Origin: Actinoallomurus spadix
Lineage (GTDB): Bacteria > Actinomycetota > Actinomycetes > Streptosporangiales > Streptosporangiaceae
Reading direction: 5' to 3'
DNA length: 64,000 nucleotides
Assembly (NCBI RefSeq): GCF_024055725.1
Contig: NZ_JAMXMX010000033.1
Coordinates: forward strand, 1 to 64,000
Positions 10,437-22,267 of the stretch are shown piece by piece. The first letter of the stretch is position 1, and each line of letters starts with the position of its first letter. The notes beneath the pieces are model-generated. The model made no database searches. It worked only from the letters and a program-made list of their open reading frames with translations, and was not told the origin of the DNA. Position numbers and translations under genes: made by a program.

Positions 10437-12068
10437 TCAGGAGCCGGAGCGCCGCAGGAAGATCGGGTTCGTCAGGGCCGCCATCGGGCCCCACATCAGC
10501 GCCGGGCCCATCGTGTTGCCCTTGCCGGGGCTCCCGTCCGCCATCGGATGGCGGACCTCCGCGCGTACGTACGCGGCGAGCGACGTGGTGGTCCGCCAGA
10601 CGACGCTGCCCGAGCCGGAGGCGGGCAGCGACTCCTGATGCAGCTGGCCCTCGTCGGTGATGAACCGGACGGTGCCGCCCGGCACGCCCTGGACGTCCAG
10701 GCGGACGTCGATCGGGGTGTCGGCGGGTGCGGTCAGCGTCCCGCCGATGCCGGCGCGCCGGCCGCCGCCGGAGGCCGCGAAGTCCACCTGAACCGCCCGT
10801 GACTCGGCGATCCAGGACCGGCCCGCCCGCAGACCGCTCAGGACGGCGCCGGTGGTGAGGTCGTCGGCGTAGACGACGTTGTGGGGGAGCCCGATGACCT
10901 GGGGCTCGCTGTGGGCGTCGCTGTTGCCCATGGCGGGGATCCAGCGCCCGCCCTTGCGCACCGCCTCCCCGACCATGGCGTCCCAGGTGTCGACCGCGGA
11001 CTCGTCGTCGTAGGTCCACGGACCGTTCCACACCTCGACGAGGTCGGCGTCGTCGTACCCGAACTTCCACTGGCAGGCGACGTAGGGGCAGTACGGGTGG
11101 GCCGGCACGACCAGGCCGCCCGCGCGCCGCACCTTCCGGGCGAAGCGGCCGAAGGCGTCGTCGCGGGAGCGGTACCTCCAGTCGATCCACTCTCCGGCCG
11201 GCAGCCCGAGGGCCAGCCAGTGGCCGTTCCGGGTGGTGACCTCCTCGCCGGTGACGATGAGCAGGTCGTCGCCGGCGTACCGCCCCCAGACGCCGTGCGA
11301 CGAGGAGGTGTTGTGGTCGGTGGAGACGATGAAGTCCAGCCCCGCCGCCCGGGCCCCGGCCGCGACCTCGGCCGGCGTCCTCCGGCCGTCGGAGTGGACG
11401 GTGTGGAGGTGCCCGTCGCCGCGGTACCACGCGCGGCCACGGCCCTGGGCACGTTCCGGCGGGAAGTCGGGCGTGAAGGCGGGCCCGGGCCGGCCGTACG
11501 TGAGCGTGATCCGCACCGTGTAGTCCATGCCCTGCGGCGCCACCTGGTACGGACCCAGGACGACATGCCAGGTGCCGGGCCGCACCGGACCCGGCAGGTA
11601 GCCGGGGGTGGCCTCGCCGTCGGCGATCTCGAACGAGGTGCGGAAGCCGCCGGACCAGCCGCGGAAGCCCTTGCCGCCGAGCTTGCTGCCCCGTTCGTCG
11701 AAGATCCCGATATCGCAGGAGTTCCCGGGGGTGCCGGCGGGGACCGCCGGCCTGTCGTAGGAGTACTCGACCGCGATCTTCTGTACGCCCGCCGGGACGC
11801 GCACCGGGAGGTACACGAAGTCCGCCGCGCCGGTCTCCAGGTGCCCCGTGACGACCTGAGTCTCCTGGCCGTCGCCGGCCGGGGTGGCGCCCGTCACGGC
11901 GGCGCCGGCCCGCTGATGGGTGAAGGAGACCGGGGCGAGCGTGAGGGCGACCCCGGTGGCGGCCGCCATCAGCAGCCGGCGGCGGTCGACTCCCTCCGTG
12001 CCCGGTTCCGCGGCCGTCGCCGGGGGAGTCGCGGGAAGGCTGTGTTCACAACGGTCGTCACGGCACAT
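10437..12068 (-). CDS. Tat-exported CehA/McbA-type PHP-domain metallohydrolase
   Basis: A 543-residue protein starting at ATG 12068. A twin-arginine signal lies near residues 28-57 (DRRRLLMAAATG, then hydrophobic, then AGAA), so export by Tat is likely. A beta-rich ~150-residue segment precedes the PHP-type metal-binding domain, whose first motif is DGHLHTVHSDG (residues ~215-230), followed by STDHN and then VPAHPYCPY. This order matches the CehA/McbA branch of PHP phosphoesterases, which hydrolyse phosphoester or carbamate-type bonds with divalent metals. The substrate is unknown. It is convergent with the giant gene and transcribed alone. The family call is good; the reaction is not determined. 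Confidence 0.85.
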   Translation of the reverse strand: MCRDDRCEHSLPATPPATAAEPGTEGVDRRRLLMAAATGVALTLAPVSFTHQRAGAAVTGATPAGDGQETQVVTGHLETGAADFVYLPVRVPAGVQKIAVEYSYDRPAVPAGTPGNSCDIGIFDERGSKLGGKGFRGWSGGFRTSFEIADGEATPGYLPGPVRPGTWHVVLGPYQVAPQGMDYTVRITLTYGRPGPAFTPDFPPERAQGRGRAWYRGDGHLHTVHSDGRRTPAEVAAGARAAGLDFIVSTDHNTSSSHGVWGRYAGDDLLIVTGEEVTTRNGHWLALGLPAGEWIDWRYRSRDDAFGRFARKVRRAGGLVVPAHPYCPYVACQWKFGYDDADLVEVWNGPWTYDDESAVDTWDAMVGEAVRKGGRWIPAMGNSDAHSEPQVIGLPHNVVYADDLTTGAVLSGLRAGRSWIAESRAVQVDFAASGGGRRAGIGGTLTAPADTPIDVRLDVQGVPGGTVRFITDEGQLHQESLPASGSGSVVWRTTTSLAAYVRAEVRHPMADGSPGKGNTMGPALMWGPMAALTNPIFLRRSGS

Positions 12069-12230
12069 GGCGTCCTCATCGGTCGGGCGAAGGGCGCTCG
12101 GGATACGGCGCCGGGGCGGGATCCTGACGTATCCGTCCTAATGCCGGGTGATCGTCGCGTGAACCACCTCGGATGATCTTCCTGCGACCGGCTTCGGCCA
12201 GACCGCCCGCCGATCGACCCCGAGCCCTGG

Positions 12231-12257
12231 CGCGGGCCGCCGTCCGGGCGGCCCGCG
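12231..12257 (-). terminator. GC-rich hairpin after the NmrA-like gene
   Basis: An 11-bp perfect stem (12231-12241 with 12247-12257) and 5-nt loop lie just past the stop of the minus-strand NmrA-like gene. There is no U tract, which is usual for actinobacterial terminators. Confidence 0.6.
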
Positions 12258-12264
12258 CGGACGC

Positions 12265-13088
12265 TCACTGGACGCGGAAGTCGCCGGCGTGGTCCTGCGC
12301 CCACGTCGCGAACGTGCGCGGGGGACACCCGGTCAGCTCCCGTACCGACTCGGTCAGCTCGACCGGGGAGCCGTCGTTGGCCTCCCACGAGTCCAGCAGG
12401 GCGTCGGCGAAGGCGGCCGGGATGTGCTCGGCCATCTCCGACCTCCACTCCTCCCGGGTGACGTGCCGGACGGGGATCGGCCGGCCCGTCACCCGGCTCA
12501 GGATGTCGATCTGTTCGGTGAAGGTGAGCGACTGCGGACCGGTCAGGGTGTACGGGCGCCCGCCGAGGCCCGGATCGGTGAGCACGGCGAGGGTGGCCTC
12601 GGCGACGTCCCTCTCGTGGATCGGGTCGCTGTGGGAGCCGGGGAAGGGCAGGCTGATCGGCCGGCCCGACCGCAGGTGCGGCTCCATGCCAGCGCGTTGC
12701 TCGCGAACGACCCGGGGCGCAGCGTCGTCGCCGGCACGGCGGAGGCGGTCAGCGCGTTCTCCACGTCCAGGTGCGTCCTGGCGACCGGGCTGTCGGCGGC
12801 GTCCGGGGCGAGGACCGCCGAGGAGGACAGCAGGACGATGTGCTCGACCCCCGCCCCGGCGGCCTCCTCGGCGAACGCGCCGATGTGGGACGGCTCGGCG
12901 TAGAGGAGGACCGAGGTGACGCCCTTGAGCGCGGCGGCGAAGGTCGACGGGTCGGTCAGGTCGCACCGCACGGTATCGGGGTCTTCGGGCCGGCTGGAGG
13001 CCGCACGGACGGCGATGCCGCGTTCGCGCAGCAGTCCGATGAGGGCGCGGGCGACGGCGCCGCGGCCTCCGGTGACGAGAACGGTCAT
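12265..13088 (-). pseudogene. NmrA-like NAD(P)-binding reductase, single-base frameshift
   Basis: The N-terminal half starts MTVLVTGGRGAVARALI at 13088, a Rossmann GxxGxxG-type dinucleotide site, and reads in one frame to about 12690. The C-terminal half (HLRSGRPISLPF, then HSDPIHERDVAEATLAVL and FTEQIDILS to the stop at 12265) is in another frame. The span is 824 bp, one short of a multiple of three. Adding one G at the run near 12686-12690 would restore NALAW-EPHLRSGRP and a 274-residue atypical short-chain dehydrogenase of the NmrA type. Such proteins bind NAD(P)H as quinone reductases or redox sensors. The gene is divergent from a MarR regulator. It is either inactivated or carries a sequencing error. 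Confidence 0.8.
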
Positions 13089-13233
13089 TGTCGTGATCCC
13101 TTTCAGCGGTGGTGTGCGGGGCGCTGCGCGGCATGAGCCACCCAGGCCGCGGCGGATGAGGATGACGGCGGCACCGGGACGCTCGCGGGGGAGACGGCGC
13201 CGGATCCGAGGTTCCTTCCGAGATCCGGATAGG

Positions 13234-13599
13234 ATGCGTACGCGCGACGTGCAGTGCATCGCCCTGCTGGACCTCGAGCCGGGTCCGGTGACGACCGGCC
13301 GGATCGCCGAGCTGACCGGCCTGGCCTCCGGCTCCGCGTCGCGGCTGGTCGACCGTCTGGAGAAGGCCGGCTTCGTCCAGCGGCGGCCGGATCCGGACGA
13401 CCGCAGGAAGGCCCTCGTGGCCCTCGCCCCCGATGCCGCCGCCCGCGTGGCGGCGGCGTGGGAGATGCCGGGGAAGGCGTTCGGCGCGGTACTCGAGCGC
13501 TACACCGACCAGCAGCTACGGAACATCGCCGACTACCTCGACGCGGCCGCCGAGGTGGGCCGCGACCAGGCGCGCCGGCTCGCCGCCGAGACGCCCTGA
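13234..13599 (+). CDS. MarR-family transcriptional regulator (N-terminus short or uncertain)
   Basis: From ATG 13234 the protein has 121 residues and contains the MarR winged helix: PVTTGRIAELTGLASGSASRLVDRLEKAGFVQR (here split by its segments: helix region GRIAELTGL, recognition region GSASRLVDRLEKAGF, wing DPDDRRKALV). Family members usually have 140-160 residues with an extra N-terminal dimerisation helix. The frame stays open upstream and an ATG at 13156 would add 26 Arg-rich residues, but these do not look like that helix. It is divergent from the NmrA-like gene, an arrangement typical of a local redox or xenobiotic switch, so that gene is the likely target. No clear operator was found between them. 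Confidence 0.75.
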   Translation: MRTRDVQCIALLDLEPGPVTTGRIAELTGLASGSASRLVDRLEKAGFVQRRPDPDDRRKALVALAPDAAARVAAAWEMPGKAFGAVLERYTDQQLRNIADYLDAAAEVGRDQARRLAAETP

Positions 13600-13686
13600 C
13601 GCGACCGCGCCCGGCCGCGGGCCGCTCCGGTGGCCGCGGTACGCGTTCGGCGCGGCGTCAGATCTTGATACGCTCGGTCTCACAGG

Positions 13687-13753
13687 CCGAGAGGCGCTGC
13701 AACGGGCTCATGCCCGCCACGCTCGGCCGCACCGATGTTCGCAAGGGCGCCTC
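13687..13753 (+). promoter_or_regulatory. SAH riboswitch (S-adenosylhomocysteine), upstream of metH
   Basis: The segment has the features of the SAH riboswitch class. P1 forms between CCGAG (13687-13691) and CTCGG (13722-13726). The conserved GAGGCGCTGCAACG follows the 5' P1 strand. A GGGC/GCCC hairpin (P2) lies at 13704-13715. A pseudoknot P4 can form between GAGGCGC (13691-13697) and GCGCCTC (13747-13753). Known members sit upstream of metH and ahcY and switch expression on when SAH is high. The placement, 24 nt before the metH start, fits. Identification is by eye from the consensus. Confidence 0.8.
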
Positions 13754-13769
13754 CCAGTGAAACGGGAGG
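13751..13769 (+). promoter_or_regulatory. Anti-Shine-Dalgarno hairpin and metH ribosome binding site
   Basis: CCTCCC (13751-13756) is complementary to GGGAGG (13764-13769), the strong ribosome binding site 7 nt before GTG 13777. Part of CCTCCC also belongs to the 3' strand of the riboswitch pseudoknot. The two pairings are mutually exclusive: ligand-bound P4 would free the ribosome binding site, giving translational activation. Confidence 0.7.
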
Positions 13770-13776
13770 TGGTCCA

Positions 13777-17418
<3,642 letters not shown>

Positions 17419-17446
17419 GGCCCGCGTTCCGTTCGCGTCCCGACGC

Positions 17447-17491
17447 CCCGATGCCCCGCCCGCTCTCGGTGAGTGCGGGCGGGGCATCGGG
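17447..17491 (+). terminator. metH terminator
   Basis: A perfect 17-bp inverted repeat (17447-17463 with 17475-17491) and 11-nt loop lie 28 bp after the metH stop. It may also serve the minus-strand gene ending at 17588. Confidence 0.85.
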
Positions 17492-17587
17492 CGACGACGA
17501 GCCGTTCGTGACGTCTTCCCCCGTCTCGGCCGACTGTCACGGCCCGAACCGGGTGTCGCGATCGCCTGCGGTCAGCGAACGTCCGGA

Positions 17588-17929
17588 TCAGTCGTTATCC
17601 TGAAGGAGCCCCCGCTGGTTCTCGTCCTCGCGCTGGTTCTGGAACTCCCGCTGGCGCTCGTTCTGCGCCTGGCCGTTCCGGGCGATGGCCACATTGTTGT
17701 TCCGGTTGCGGATCCGGATCGGGATGTAGTTGAAGAGGTTGTTGTTGTTCCAGTTGAAGCTTCTCTGGTTGTGGAACGTCCGGAAGTTGCTCGCGAGGCG
17801 GTTGCAGCATCCGCCGCCCCAGCCGCCCCAGCCGCCGCCCCAGCTCGCGGACGCGGGGGTGCTGGTCAGCAGGGTGCCCGCGGCTGCGGCGAATACCAGG
17901 ACGCCGGTGGCGCATGTCTTCTTCAGCAC
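17588..17929 (-). CDS. Small secreted Asn/Gln-rich protein, paralog 1
   Basis: 113 residues from GTG 17929, preceded by AAGGAGA. A Sec signal peptide (MLKKTCATGVLVFAAAAGTL..ASA, ~28 residues) leads to WGGGWGGWGGGCC, then an Asn/Arg/Phe-rich core ending in IPIRIRNRNNNVAIARNGQ and a charged Gln/Glu/Arg tail. Two adjacent Cys follow the Gly/Trp stretch. It is a paralog of the gene at 18273-18596: the signal peptide, the Gly/Trp block and the (I/V)R(I/V)(R/H)NRNNNVAIA segment correspond. I know of no assigned function; a surface or matrix-type exported protein is a guess. The tail diverges from the paralog completely. Confidence 0.8.
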   Translation of the reverse strand: MLKKTCATGVLVFAAAAGTLLTSTPASASWGGGWGGWGGGCCNRLASNFRTFHNQRSFNWNNNNLFNYIPIRIRNRNNNVAIARNGQAQNERQREFQNQREDENQRGLLQDND

Positions 17930-18013
17930 GTCAGTCTCCTTATTGTCGGAACCGCACGATAGCCGTCGCGGACGGCGCTTTTCCGATATCGCGGACTGCG
18001 CCGCGATTCGTAA

Positions 18014-18054
18014 CATTCCCCGCCGTAATCCGGACAAGACAAGTGCCGGGTAAG
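18014..18054 (-). promoter_or_regulatory. Conserved leader/promoter block of paralog 1
   Basis: These 41 bp are nearly identical to 18681-18721 and lie at the same distance (~85 bp) upstream of the start. The shared minus-strand core contains CACTTGTCTTGTCCGGA. Conservation while the sequence between block and gene has diverged suggests a promoter or operator. The gene-free stretch 17930-18272 holds only this block and the 18191 terminator. Confidence 0.55.
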
Positions 18055-18190
18055 ATGGCGATAAAGACGCAGCGCAATAACTGGACATACCAGGTCGTCA
18101 AGCGACTAGATGCCCGTCGATGCGCAATCCGTGGCTACCATCGCGATTCGGACAAAGTTCCGGTCGCACGCCGATCAATGCGGCGGCGGT

Positions 18191-18218
18191 CCTGCCCGCT
18201 CTTCCCGGAGCGGGCAGG
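18191..18218 (-). terminator. Terminator hairpin after paralog 2
   Basis: A perfect 11-bp stem (18191-18201 with 18208-18218) with a 6-nt loop lies 55 bp beyond the stop of the minus-strand gene at 18273. Confidence 0.7.
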
Positions 18219-18272
18219 TACCTGCCGACGGCCGGCCGTACGATCCCGGCTCAGGGCCGGCGTAGGTGCGGA

Positions 18273-18596
18273 CTAGTCGTCGTCATCCAGCCCGAGCCCG
18301 CCGGCGAACAGGCCGTCGCCCTCGAAGAGCCCGCGCCCACCCTGTCGCTGGTTGTTGGTCGCGATGGCGACGTTGTTGTTGCGGTTGTGGACGCGGACCG
18401 GGGTGAAGTTGAAGACCTGGTTGTTGTTAAAGCTGCCGCCGCCGCCCCAGCCACCGCCACCACCCCAGCCGCCGCAGCAGCCGCCCCAGCCGCCGCCCCA
18501 GGCCGGGGTCTGGGCGGACGCGGGTGAGCTCGCCAGCAGAGCGCCCGCGGCAGTGGTGAGCAGCAGGACACCGGTGGCGCACGTCTTCTTCAGCAC
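18273..18596 (-). CDS. Small secreted Gly/Asn-rich protein, paralog 2
   Basis: 107 residues from GTG 18596, with the same AAGGAGA site as paralog 1. The signal peptide MLKKTCATGVLLLTTAAGAL..ASA differs from paralog 1 at few positions. The mature part is a Gly/Trp-rich block (WGGGWGGCCGGW and more) that again contains a Cys pair. It is followed by NNNQVFNFTPVRVHNRNNNV and an acidic tail ending DDDD. The conserved pieces are the signal, Trp/Gly block, Cys pair and NRNNNVAIA, so these are probably the functional parts. Function is unknown. The tandem copy shows local gene duplication including the leader. Confidence 0.8.
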   Translation of the reverse strand: MLKKTCATGVLLLTTAAGALLASSPASAQTPAWGGGWGGCCGGWGGGGGWGGGGSFNNNQVFNFTPVRVHNRNNNVAIATNNQRQGGRGLFEGDGLFAGGLGLDDDD

Positions 18597-18680
18597 GTCA
18601 GTCTCCTTCTAGTCGGAACCGCGCAGAACACCTTTCGAGCGGCACGTTCCCGATTTTCGGGTCTGTACCGTGACTAATAG

Positions 18681-18721
18681 CATTCCCTGCCTCATTCCGG
18701 ACAAGACAAGTGCCAGGTAAG
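18681..18721 (-). promoter_or_regulatory. Conserved leader/promoter block of paralog 2
   Basis: Duplicate of 18014-18054, differing at a handful of positions. The remainder of the gene-free stretch to 18978 shows no other structure I can support. Confidence 0.55.
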
Positions 18722-18978
18722 CAAGCAACAAAGACAGAGGCCCTAGAATCGGACTTATCCGTCCGTATCCGGATATGAGACTGCGCCGGATCCGAGATGG
18801 CGCGGGTCGTCCTCCGTCTCGCTCACGGCAAATAGCTGTTTAGGGGGATATTCGCGGATTTGCCGCATTGTCGGCCCGTGGTCGTGCCGTTCTCGTGGCG
18901 TGTCATGTGGACGTCGGCCATGGAGCGGAACGCGACGGTCACCGCCGTCCTGCGGGGCCGGGTGACGCCCGGGTGGGG

Positions 18979-19509
18979 TCAGCCCGCGGTCAGGATGAAC
19001 CGCTGCCGGCCGAACGCGATCTCGTCGCCAGGGCGCACGCGCGTGGGGCCGGCGATGCGGTACCCGTTGACCCGGGTTCCGTTCATCGAGCCCAGATCCG
19101 ACAGCAGCCAGGTGCTGTCCGTCCGGCGGAGCTCGGCGTGCATCCGGGAGACGGTCACGTCCGTGACGACGAACTCGCAGGTCGGCGCCCGCCCTATGAT
19201 CAGCCGCGCCCGGTCGAGCCTGGGCAGGGTGAACCGGGGGAGTCGTGGCGCCCGCCAGGCCGCCTCGAGGCGGGCGGTCATCGCCGACAAGGAGGTGACG
19301 GCGCCGGTGAGGCCGCGCAGGACCCGGCTGCCCGGCGGCAGGTCGTCGACGAGGTGGGACAGCTCCGCCTGGGTCCGGGCCCGCAGTGCGGAGTCGACGC
19401 GGCGCTCGAACGTGTCGTGCGACAGCCGGCCCTCGGCGGCGCGGTCGCGGAGCACCCGAAGGATTCGGTCGCGTTCCTCGTCCGACGCGCGTACCGGAAG
19501 CCCCTCCAT
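18979..19509 (-). CDS. DUF1707 and FHA domain protein
   Basis: 176 residues from ATG 19509; a TTG three codons upstream is possible. Residues ~1-60 are a DUF1707 domain (LPVRASDEERDRIL, then L..RAAEGRLSHDTFERRVD). A linker of ~40 residues leads to an FHA domain (~100-176) with the phosphothreonine-binding features GRAPTCEFVV, VSRMHAEL and LGSMNGTRVNG. FHA domains read out Ser/Thr-kinase phosphorylation in actinobacteria, so this is probably a cytoplasmic adaptor. It lies 73 bp after the P450 gene on the same strand and may be co-transcribed with it. No kinase gene with an intact catalytic domain is nearby. Confidence 0.88.
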   Translation of the reverse strand: MEGLPVRASDEERDRILRVLRDRAAEGRLSHDTFERRVDSALRARTQAELSHLVDDLPPGSRVLRGLTGAVTSLSAMTARLEAAWRAPRLPRFTLPRLDRARLIIGRAPTCEFVVTDVTVSRMHAELRRTDSTWLLSDLGSMNGTRVNGYRIAGPTRVRPGDEIAFGRQRFILTAG

Positions 19510-19582
19510 GACTCGCAAGTATCGGGTCCGAAAAGTCCGTTGTCCAGCGGAGACCCGTCGGGGCTCGTCAGGTGGCCGCAGC

Positions 19583-20776
19583 CTATTGATCTACAATGTA
19601 AAGGCCGTCATCTGATGAGATCTCCACGGTCATGGGCTCCCAGACGACCTCCAGGGCGAGCGGCTTACGAAAGACCAGGCCCCGGGGCGCCGAGGCGGTC
19701 TCCGCGAGCCGAAGGCCCGGGAGACGGAGGAGGGCCCGCAGCATGGTGACGGTCTCCAGCCGGGCCAGGTGCGCGCCGAAGCAGAAGTGCGGGCCGTGGG
19801 CGAACGACAGGTGGCGGTCGGCGTTCGCCCGCCGCGGGTCGTAGCGGTCCGGCTCGGCGAAGACGGCCGGGTCGCGGTTGGCGGCGGTGATCGAGACCCG
19901 GACCAGGTCGCCCTTCGCGATCCGGGCGCCCGCGAGCGCGACGTCCTCGGTGGCGTACCGGTCGACCACCGCGGCGGCGGGCTCCAGGCGGACCGACTCC
20001 TCCACGGCTGCCGTGAGGAGCCCCGGCTCGACCCGCACGAGGGCGATGCGGTCCGGCCGCTCCAGCAGGTGCAGGACGGCGTTGGTGATCATGCCCTCGG
20101 TGGTGTCGATGCCGCCGAACATCAGCACCGCGGCGTTCGCCACCACCTCGTCCGTGGTCAGGTGACGGGCGGCCGCCGGCAGCAGGGCGTCGCCGGCCGC
20201 GCGCGCGCCGAGGGCCGCTTCGACCTCGGCCCGCAGCCGGTCGTAGGCGTCCGTGGCGTTCGCCGGCCGGCCCGCCGTGATCGCCGAGACCGCTCCCACG
20301 AACGCGTCGTACCACGAGCGGATGGTGGCGGGCGGGACGTCCCGCAGACCGAGCGCCTCGGTGACCACGGCGACGGCGAGGGGCCCCGCCAGGTCGGCGC
20401 GGACCTCGGCGCGCCCGCGCGGCGCGACGGCGCCGACCAGCCGGTCGGCCTCCGCCCGCACGAACGCGGTGAACCGGGCCCGGGTCTCGGCGGGGCGGAA
20501 GCGGCGCGCGAACGGGTCGCGGTGCCGGGTGTGCGCGGCCCCGTCGAGGGAGAGCATGCTGGTCCCGACGACCTGTGCCGTCGAGAAGCGCGGGTCGTCG
20601 ACGGTGAACCGGGGGTCGCGCAGGACGCGGAGCGCCAGGTCGTGACGGGTGACGAGCCACCCGTCGAGGACGGGGATCCAGGACACCGGCTCGGCGGCGC
20701 GCAGCCGGGCCAGGAACGGGTGCGGATCGGCGTCCAGCTCCTCGATGGTGGCGCTCGCGCCGACAGGAAACTTCAC
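19583..20776 (-). CDS. Cytochrome P450
   Basis: 397 residues, the normal length for a soluble bacterial P450, from GTG 20776. The I-helix oxygen-activation motif is GGIDTTEG (Gly in place of the usual first Ala). The K-helix ExxR is EESVR. The heme loop is FAHGPHFCFG, with Cys332 as the thiolate ligand. It is a class I type monooxygenase that needs ferredoxin and a reductase, neither of which is encoded here. The substrate cannot be read from the sequence. The gene is divergent from an exported alpha/beta hydrolase, with only 88 bp between starts, so joint regulation is plausible. No biosynthetic cluster surrounds it. Confidence 0.95.
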   Translation of the reverse strand: MKFPVGASATIEELDADPHPFLARLRAAEPVSWIPVLDGWLVTRHDLALRVLRDPRFTVDDPRFSTAQVVGTSMLSLDGAAHTRHRDPFARRFRPAETRARFTAFVRAEADRLVGAVAPRGRAEVRADLAGPLAVAVVTEALGLRDVPPATIRSWYDAFVGAVSAITAGRPANATDAYDRLRAEVEAALGARAAGDALLPAAARHLTTDEVVANAAVLMFGGIDTTEGMITNAVLHLLERPDRIALVRVEPGLLTAAVEESVRLEPAAAVVDRYATEDVALAGARIAKGDLVRVSITAANRDPAVFAEPDRYDPRRANADRHLSFAHGPHFCFGAHLARLETVTMLRALLRLPGLRLAETASAPRGLVFRKPLALEVVWEPMTVEISSDDGLYIVDQ

Positions 20777-20790
20777 TTACCTGACATTAG

Positions 20791-20812
20791 GGCTTCTTCT
20801 TCGCGAGAAGCC
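20791..20812. promoter_or_regulatory. Inverted repeat between divergent P450 and hydrolase genes
   Basis: GGCTTCT (20791-20797) and AGAAGCC (20806-20812) form a perfect 7-bp inverted repeat with an 8-nt spacer, 15 bp above the P450 start. This is a candidate operator or a leader hairpin. Confidence 0.35.
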
Positions 20813-20864
20813 ACAGGCCCGCTCGCCGCACCGGCGCCGGGCCTTCCGGTTAAGCTCGCGCCTC

Positions 20865-21692
20865 ATGTCGATCATCTCCCGCCGCGGCGCCCTCATCGCC
20901 GGTCTCGGCGGGCTCACCGTGCTGGCCGGCGCCGGCGCGGCGTACGGCCTCGTCGAGGAGGACGTGCTGCCCGGGCGCTACCGCCTGGCGCAGCACCTGG
21001 GGCGGTGCGGGAGCATGCCGCCGCTACCCCGGATCAGGCCCGGGACGGTCGAGCAGGCGGAGTTCCGCACGCCGGGCGGCGGCACCGCGCGCGTCCTGCT
21101 GGGCTATCCCGGGGCCGTGACGAAGGGCCTGCCGGTCGTCGTGATGCTGCACGGCTCGGACGGGGACGCCCGTACGCCCTTCGACACCTACGGTGTCCAC
21201 TACCACCTCGCCGACGCCGTGCGCCGGGGCGTCGCACCGTTCGCGGTCGCCGCGATCGACGACTGGGCGGGCCCCGGGTGGCGGCCGTCGCCCGTCACCA
21301 CCCGGAGCCTGCTGCCGTTCCTGCGCCACCGGGGATTGGCGACGACCCGGATCGGCCTGCTCGGCTGGTCGATCGGCGGCCGGGGCGCCCTCCTGCTGGC
21401 CGCCGAGAGGGGACCCGCCCGTGTCGCGGCGGTCGCGGCGGCCTCGCCCGCCCTCTCGGGAGCGGACGTGACGGCGCTGGCCCGGACGCTCGGCGCCGTT
21501 CCGGCGTCGCTGACCTGCGGGCGCGACGACGCGTTCGCGACGCCGGCGAAGAACCTGCTGGCCCGGCTCCGCGCCGCCCGCCGGGCCGAGGTCACCGGCG
21601 GGATCCACCCCGGCTGCCACGACGCCGCGTTCCGCCGCCGGATGCTCCCGGCCCAGATCGAGTTCCTCGGCCGTCACCTGTCCCGGGCCTGA
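20865..21692 (+). CDS. Exported alpha/beta hydrolase (esterase-like)
   Basis: 275 residues from ATG 20865. The N-terminus ISRRGALIAGLGGLTVLAG is a twin-arginine signal, so Tat export is expected. The alpha/beta-hydrolase core shows the oxyanion region VVMLHGSDGD, the nucleophile elbow GWSIGG (Ser), an acid candidate in CGRDDAF and a His candidate in GGIHPGCHD. It resembles the putative exported esterases of actinomycetes; the substrate is unknown. Its stop is 3 bp from the stop of the convergent zinc-ribbon gene, leaving no room for a separate terminator. Confidence 0.85.
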   Translation: MSIISRRGALIAGLGGLTVLAGAGAAYGLVEEDVLPGRYRLAQHLGRCGSMPPLPRIRPGTVEQAEFRTPGGGTARVLLGYPGAVTKGLPVVVMLHGSDGDARTPFDTYGVHYHLADAVRRGVAPFAVAAIDDWAGPGWRPSPVTTRSLLPFLRHRGLATTRIGLLGWSIGGRGALLLAAERGPARVAAVAAASPALSGADVTALARTLGAVPASLTCGRDDAFATPAKNLLARLRAARRAEVTGGIHPGCHDAAFRRRMLPAQIEFLGRHLSRA

Positions 21693-21695
21693 CGG

Positions 21696-22217
21696 TCAGA
21701 GCCGGGTACGGAGGTCCCGGATGGCGGCGAGGACCTCCTCACGGTTGCCCGCCGCCTTGATCCAGGCGGGCAGGCGCTCGACGAGGCTGCCGGAGCCGGT
21801 GTGCGGGTGGCGCTCGCGCAACCGGGCGCCGACGTAGCCTTCCAGCAGGTCCAGATGGGCGGCGTTGTAGGCCCATAGGATCCGCCCGCGGCACCGGCGG
21901 CGCAGCCACAGCGGCAACCCGAAGAACGGGTCCTCCGGTCCCGTCATGCGGGGCACGGCCAGTGGGGGACCACCGCCGAAGAACAGGTCCCCGTCGCCCT
22001 TGCGCCATGGCCGCGGTCGCCAGGTGCCGGTGTGCCCGCAGCCGGGGCAGCTCAGGCGGCGCGCGGCCATGAGGTGCTCACCGGGATGCCGAGGGCACTC
22101 CCGGTATCCGGGATCGACGAGCACGACGGCCCGGCCGCCGCAGTGCGGGCACACGACCAGGAGCTCTCGCGCCAGCCCCCAGAGGCGTGCGCCGGTGTCG
22201 CGGAACCGTTCGCTCAC
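21696..22217 (-). CDS. Zinc-ribbon hypothetical protein
   Basis: 173 residues from GTG 22217. Two CxxC knuckles, CPHCGG (residues ~23-28) and CPGCGH (~57-62), plus ECPRH between them suggest one or two zinc sites. A Trp/Arg-rich segment WRPRPWRKGD, and LPLWLRRRCRGRILWAYN further on, could bind nucleic acid or membrane. I recognise this as a conserved actinobacterial hypothetical without a known role. The ribosome binding site is weak, so the start is uncertain. Confidence 0.7.
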   Translation of the reverse strand: MSERFRDTGARLWGLARELLVVCPHCGGRAVVLVDPGYRECPRHPGEHLMAARRLSCPGCGHTGTWRPRPWRKGDGDLFFGGGPPLAVPRMTGPEDPFFGLPLWLRRRCRGRILWAYNAAHLDLLEGYVGARLRERHPHTGSGSLVERLPAWIKAAGNREEVLAAIRDLRTRL

Positions 22218-22267
22218 ACCTCATGATCCCAGTCGCGCGCCCGTCCGCGCGCGGCGTTCTCCGGCCG

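Noticed and set aside
12916-13233. Upstream extension of the MarR gene
   Set aside because: The added sequence is Arg/Pro-rich, overlaps the divergent NmrA-like gene and does not look like the MarR N-terminal helix; ATG 13156 remains possible.
18860-19749. Plus-strand frames across the FHA and P450 genes
   Set aside because: They are antisense shadows; the FHA and P450 motifs fix the coding strand.
19583-22217. Secondary-metabolite gene cluster around the P450
   Set aside because: No synthase, tailoring set, ferredoxin or transporter accompanies it; a P450 with a hydrolase is not enough.
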